Below, piece after piece: positions 4,980 to 8,289 of a stretch of 8,289 nucleotides of DNA. The position numbers and the translations under genes were made by a program. How positions within the stretch are numbered: the first letter of the stretch is position 1; each line of letters begins with the position of its first letter. Location: assembly GCA_024402835.1 (NCBI GenBank), contig JAKSSZ010000022.1, forward strand, positions 1-8,289, read 5' to 3'. Below the pieces are notes generated by a model. The model ran no database searches. It had not been told where the DNA came from and worked only from the letters and a program-made list of their open reading frames with translations. This stretch comes from Alphaproteobacteria bacterium. GTDB lineage: Bacteria > Pseudomonadota > Alphaproteobacteria > Rs-D84.

Positions 4980-5945
4980 ATGAAAAAATTTGTTTTATCT
5001 TTGTGTGTGACATTGTTATATACGGGTGCTGTAAATGCTGATTATTATGCACCAGATAACTATAATGATGTATATAACAATAACTACTACAACGATATGG
5101 GTATGTATGATGGTTCACAAGTTATCTATAATGATATACCAGTGAAATCATATTATGCGTATCCAGATGACCAAAATTTTATTCCAGAAACAGAATTTAT
5201 GGAACAAAATGAAGATATTGATTTTGATGAAAATCTGTTTGAAGTTCGTAGTTATGAATATGATGACCATCCAGGCGTCCAATTTACAGAAAGACCAACT
5301 GTTGTATGCCGAGATTTTGGTTGTACAAAATTAAATGATAGAATAACAAAAACATTTTTGTTTAATAGTTTAGCAAATATGTTTATGACAAATGCGCATT
5401 CACGTTTGTATTTATGTGAAGCCGACCCATTTTCGCGTAGTTGTTTACAATCTGGAATATCTTTCCCTGTGCGTGCAGGTGTAGCAAATGCGCTTGTAAA
5501 GATACCAAAAGCATCTATTTCACAAGTTGATATATCAACAGGTTTATCACGCGCAACAATTGGTATAACTTACGACTTTATAATAAATGGTGTTGACAGA
5601 ATATGTGAACCAACAGTTATTGATATATCTGTTCCTACGAACGCGCAAGCAACATTGTCCACACGTGAATTTTCATGTAATATGACAAGTGATGGTATGT
5701 CAAATGTATCTATATTATTTAACATAGATTATATTGATTTAGATTATGGTTTAATTGGTGGTTATTATTCTTTGGGTATGCAAGGAACAACTATTGGTGG
5801 TGGCACAGGATATGCATTGTTCAAAACAGAATATTCTAATCGTGGTATGAAATATAAAACAAATACCGGCAAAGCGATTGATAGCGCCAATGTAACAAGT
5901 ACAATACGTCCCGGCGAATATGCAGTAGAGGCATTAGAAAAATAA
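4980..5945 (+). CDS. Exported protein of unknown function with six cysteines
   Basis: I do not recognise a family. The 321-residue product starts with a clear signal peptide (MKKFVLSLCVTLLYTGAVNA, cleavage after VNA at 20). Cys9 does not form a lipobox, so export by signal peptidase I to the periplasm or beyond is expected. The mature N-terminus (21-63) is low-complexity and rich in Tyr, Asn and Asp, and an acidic stretch follows (70-96). The rest looks like a folded domain with six cysteines: C110-x4-C115, C146-x8-C155, C209 and C233, enough for three disulfides. The C-terminal half alternates hydrophobic and polar residues, suggesting beta strands, and has Gly-rich GLIGGYYSLGMQGTTIGGGTG (257-277). 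There is no membrane anchor after the signal peptide. The stop is one base before the response-regulator ATG, so the two are very likely co-transcribed and coupled. It could be a partner, target or sensor accessory of the kinase. Confidence 0.85.
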   Translation: MKKFVLSLCVTLLYTGAVNADYYAPDNYNDVYNNNYYNDMGMYDGSQVIYNDIPVKSYYAYPDDQNFIPETEFMEQNEDIDFDENLFEVRSYEYDDHPGVQFTERPTVVCRDFGCTKLNDRITKTFLFNSLANMFMTNAHSRLYLCEADPFSRSCLQSGISFPVRAGVANALVKIPKASISQVDISTGLSRATIGITYDFIINGVDRICEPTVIDISVPTNAQATLSTREFSCNMTSDGMSNVSILFNIDYIDLDYGLIGGYYSLGMQGTTIGGGTGYALFKTEYSNRGMKYKTNTGKAIDSANVTSTIRPGEYAVEALEK

Positions 5946-5946
5946 T

Positions 5947-6582
5947 ATGACAAATACGATTCTTGTTATAGATGATGACGAGATGTTACGCAAAACTCTT
6001 GCTATTGGTCTGAGACGAGAATCTTTTGAAGTTATAACTGCTGAATCTGCTGAAATGGCGAAAGAAATCTTATCACGTATATCTGTTGATATTATTATTT
6101 TAGACCGTATGATGCAGGGAATGGACGGATTAACATTTCTGGAACAATACAGAAAAACAAATCAAATCACACCAGTAATTATGCTAACTGCGTTATCGGG
6201 TGCCGACAATACCATAGATGGTCTGTCTGGTGGTGCAGATGATTATATGTCCAAACCATTTAAATTACAAGAATTGGTGTTAAGAATACATAATTTATTA
6301 AAAACACGAACACCACAGCAAAATCGTGAAATGCCAGAAAATTTATTATTTATAAAAGATGAATTTTATATTGTTGATTCAAATACGGATTCTAAAAAAT
6401 TATTGGTTTTATCTGCCGAAGAAAAGAAGTTTTTATATGCAATAACAAATCCAATTGGAAATATAGTATCTGTTTCGCCAATGATAGCAAAACGCTTGCG
6501 AACTAAAATAAATAGTGTATTATCAAACATAGATATAATAACAGTTCGTGGTCAAGGGTATAAACTGATAACAATAAAGTGA
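5947..6582 (+). CDS. OmpR/PhoB-type response regulator with shortened DNA-binding domain
   Basis: This is the cytoplasmic partner of the kinase encoded next to it. The receiver domain (about 4-118) is intact: acidic pocket D9/D10, phosphorylation site D53 in IIILDRMMQGMDGL, T81 in IMLTAL, and K103 in DDYMSKPF. The C-terminal region (about 132-211) resembles a winged helix: LSAEEKKFLYAITNPIGNIVS (155-175) corresponds to the LTxxEFxLLxxLxxNPGxVVS part, and ITVRGQGYKLI (198-208) to the wing. Between S175 and V200 only 24 residues remain, where the family usually has about 42, so the helix before the recognition helix seems lost. Total length is 211, against about 235. It starts one base after the exported protein's stop without its own strong ribosome site. 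DNA binding is plausible but its mode is uncertain. Confidence 0.93.
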   Translation: MTNTILVIDDDEMLRKTLAIGLRRESFEVITAESAEMAKEILSRISVDIIILDRMMQGMDGLTFLEQYRKTNQITPVIMLTALSGADNTIDGLSGGADDYMSKPFKLQELVLRIHNLLKTRTPQQNREMPENLLFIKDEFYIVDSNTDSKKLLVLSAEEKKFLYAITNPIGNIVSVSPMIAKRLRTKINSVLSNIDIITVRGQGYKLITIK

Positions 6583-6589
6583 AAAAATA

Positions 6590-7873
6590 ATGAGATTGAT
6601 TCCGCGTAGTTTTTTAGCAAGAACAATACTTATGGTATTATTGCCACTTTTAGTAGCGCAATGTATTGTTGCAAATGCTTTTTTTGGTAATCACTGGTCA
6701 CGTGTTCATGCCACATTAGCCAGAACACTGGCTGGGGAAATTGCAACCATGATAAACTTTATGGATACCAAAGATTCACATGCTGTTTCTTTATTAGCAA
6801 AAGATATTGGTATAAATGTATCTGTTCATGACAGCTTAAATCGCCCAACAACAAACAATAATAATGCGCGTGAAGTTGGACCATTAGCAAAAGAATTAAA
6901 AATACGTGTAAAACGTCATGCTGATATTTATTTGGATAGGTCAAAAAGATTAGTTTTTATAGATATTCCAACCAAAGACAATAAAATCGTCACATTTGCA
7001 ACATCTATGCACCGTATATATTCAACAAGTTCCGAAGTGTTTATTTTATGGCTGATTGGTTCTATTCTTATTGTATCAGTACTGATAAGTCCATTTATTA
7101 TCGTACACACACGCAGTATTCGTAAAATTGCGAAAGCAGCGCATAAATTTGGATGTGGTATGGATGCGCCAGATTTCAAACCGAACGGTTCTTTGGAAAT
7201 TCGTGAAGCAGCAAATGCAATGATAAACATGAAGGAACGTTTAAACAGATACAACAAAACAAAAACAGATATGTTAAATGCGGTTGGACACGATTTAAAA
7301 ACACCGCTAACACGTATGCGTTTGGCTATTGAAACAGATACATACGATAAAAAAGATTTATTGTATAACATAGATAAAATGGCAGATATGGTAAATGGTT
7401 ATTTGACATTTGCCCGTGGTGAAATGCCAGAAATAGAACAAGCAACAGAATTACCCGCCATGCTTACACGTATAGCACGCGATTATGTTGGGGAACCGAA
7501 AAAAATTGTTTTAGATTTGCCCGATGTTCCGGTTCAATTCTATGCACGTCCATCGGCATTGACTCACGCATTTACAAATATAATAGAAAATGCTGCCAAA
7601 TATGCAAAAACTACTGTTAAGATTTCTGAGATAGATACAGATTCAACAGTTACAGTTATCATAGAAGATGATGGCCCAGGCATTCCAGATGACAAAAAAG
7701 AAATGGCTATGCAACCATTTGTTCGTTTGGACGAATCCAGAAATTCGGATTCTGGGGGGACGGGATTGGGACTTTCTATTGCAAAAACGTCTATAGAAAA
7801 CCATGGTGGACAAATGTTTTTAGAAAACAGTTCAATTGGCGGATTACGTGTTCGTGTTGCCTTGCCTGTTTAA
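6590..7873 (+). CDS. EnvZ-like membrane sensor histidine kinase
   Basis: This 427-residue inner-membrane kinase should phosphorylate the regulator encoded just upstream. It has helix 1 at about 11-32, a periplasmic sensor region at about 33-148, helix 2 at about 150-172 and a HAMP linker at about 173-225 (with GSLEIREAANAM). The dimerisation/phosphoacceptor domain carries H234 in VGHDLKTPLTRMRL. The ATPase domain has the N box NIIENAAKYA (330-339), G1 DDGPGIP (360-366), F box PFVRLDESR (376-384) and G2 GGTGLGLSI (389-397). All catalytic motifs are present. The N-terminal RSFLARTILMVLLPLL and FFGNHWSRVHATLARTLAGEIA match alphaproteobacterial EnvZ-like kinases. The gene starts 7 bases after the regulator stop with only a weak ribosome site, consistent with coupling. 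The periplasmic loop could meet the co-encoded exported protein; its ligand is unknown. Confidence 0.95.
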   Translation: MRLIPRSFLARTILMVLLPLLVAQCIVANAFFGNHWSRVHATLARTLAGEIATMINFMDTKDSHAVSLLAKDIGINVSVHDSLNRPTTNNNNAREVGPLAKELKIRVKRHADIYLDRSKRLVFIDIPTKDNKIVTFATSMHRIYSTSSEVFILWLIGSILIVSVLISPFIIVHTRSIRKIAKAAHKFGCGMDAPDFKPNGSLEIREAANAMINMKERLNRYNKTKTDMLNAVGHDLKTPLTRMRLAIETDTYDKKDLLYNIDKMADMVNGYLTFARGEMPEIEQATELPAMLTRIARDYVGEPKKIVLDLPDVPVQFYARPSALTHAFTNIIENAAKYAKTTVKISEIDTDSTVTVIIEDDGPGIPDDKKEMAMQPFVRLDESRNSDSGGTGLGLSIAKTSIENHGGQMFLENSSIGGLRVRVALPV

Positions 7874-7894
7874 TATAATTCAAGGGGTTATGTT

Positions 7895-8289
7895 ATGAAT
7901 TTATATCAATATGTATCCGATACATTAACAAATAAGTTGGGATTTACAGTAAATTTAGAAACACCAAAAAATCGTGAATTTGGTGATTTCTCTACAAATG
8001 TTGCAATGATAACAGCAAAACAACAAAAACGCGCCCCACGTGATATAGCAACAGATATCATAGAACAAATAAAAGATATAGATTTTATTGAATCAGCAAC
8101 TATTGCAGGCCCAGGATTCATAAATATAAAAATAAAAGATGATTTTATATTAGAAAATGCACGCGCCCCAAAACAAATGGTCGCAGAAAAACCGTTAGTT
8201 ATAGATATGGACTATGGTGCATATAATGTTGCTAAATCTTTGCATATCGGTCATTTACGAACATCTATTGTCGGGGATACATTGAACAG
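7895..8289 (+). CDS. argS: Arginyl-tRNA synthetase, N-terminal part (3' end cut by window)
   Basis: The class I enzyme attaches arginine to its tRNA. The 131 residues seen hold the Arg-specific N-terminal domain, with REFGDFSTNVAM (27-38), the Pro-Arg-x-Ile-Ala pattern (APRDIATDI, 47-55) and AGPGFINIKI (71-80), followed by the start of the catalytic core DYGAYNVAKSLHIGHLRTSIVGD (106-128 region). That core includes the HIGH signature at 117-120. The start at 7895 has AAGGGG seven bases upstream; the nearby ATG at 7890 is out of frame. The frame is open to the window end. It begins 21 bases after the kinase stop, with no terminator or clear promoter between them, so it may be read from the signalling operon. 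Confidence 0.96.
   Translation, partial: MNLYQYVSDTLTNKLGFTVNLETPKNREFGDFSTNVAMITAKQQKRAPRDIATDIIEQIKDIDFIESATIAGPGFINIKIKDDFILENARAPKQMVAEKPLVIDMDYGAYNVAKSLHIGHLRTSIVGDTLN

Noticed and set aside
4980..5039. Lipoprotein signal around Cys9 of the exported protein
   Set aside because: The residues before Cys9 (LSL) do not form a lipobox and the Cys lies too early; the VNA cleavage site fits signal peptidase I.
6928..7371. 147-codon minus-strand ORF opposite the histidine kinase
   Set aside because: The plus strand encodes the HAMP and H-box regions here; the antisense frame has no ribosome site or recognisable motif.

Overview
The window reads as chromosomal core sequence from an AT-rich alphaproteobacterium. 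The evidence is a TolA whose C-terminal domain has the CW...CQPF layout typical of that class, an EnvZ/OmpR-type pair of alphaproteobacterial style (LDRMMxGMDGL in the regulator, HDLKTPLTRMRL in the kinase), ruvB next to tolQRA, and a bacterial type A RNase P RNA. Low GC, shortened proteins and a short RNase P RNA suggest a streamlined, possibly host-associated lineage such as the uncultured gut alphaproteobacteria. That placement is inference. I see no mobile element, CRISPR array, phage gene or tRNA.

Layout from left to right. Positions 1-723 (minus) hold the N-terminal third of secA, with a clear promoter behind it. A 69-residue unrecognised ORF (929-1138, plus) lies between secA and rnpB. 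The RNase P RNA gene occupies about 1179-1476 (plus) and ends in a bidirectional hairpin terminator at 1479-1506. That terminator also closes a five-gene minus-strand cluster, in transcription order: alpha/beta-hydrolase-like protein (4833-4174), ruvB (4169-3174), tolQ (3087-2605), tolR (2601-2200) and tolA (2200-1505). A divergent promoter region (4834-4979) then opens a plus-strand cluster: exported six-cysteine protein of unknown function (4980-5945), response regulator (5947-6582), EnvZ-like histidine kinase (6590-7873) and the start of argS (7895 to the window end).

The minus-strand cluster joins Holliday-junction branch migration (RuvB) to the force-transducing half of the Tol system (TolQRA, inner membrane, powered by the proton gradient). 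An extended -10 promoter just upstream of tolQ would let tolQRA be expressed apart from ruvB. ruvC, ruvA, ybgC, tolB and pal, the usual partners, are absent from this locus. In the plus-strand cluster the exported protein, regulator and kinase are separated by 1 and 7 bases, so the unknown secreted protein is probably made with, and perhaps tied to, the signalling pair.

The main oddities are: a COG2945-type hydrolase with apparently no catalytic triad residue left; a 160-residue TolQ missing most of its cytoplasmic loop and the conserved Glu of its third membrane helix; a response regulator whose winged-helix domain is about 18 residues short; an unknown secreted six-Cys protein co-encoded with that regulator; a perfect inverted repeat over that operon's promoter; and an RNase P RNA whose P15 hairpin seems to lack the GGU motif that pairs with tRNA CCA.
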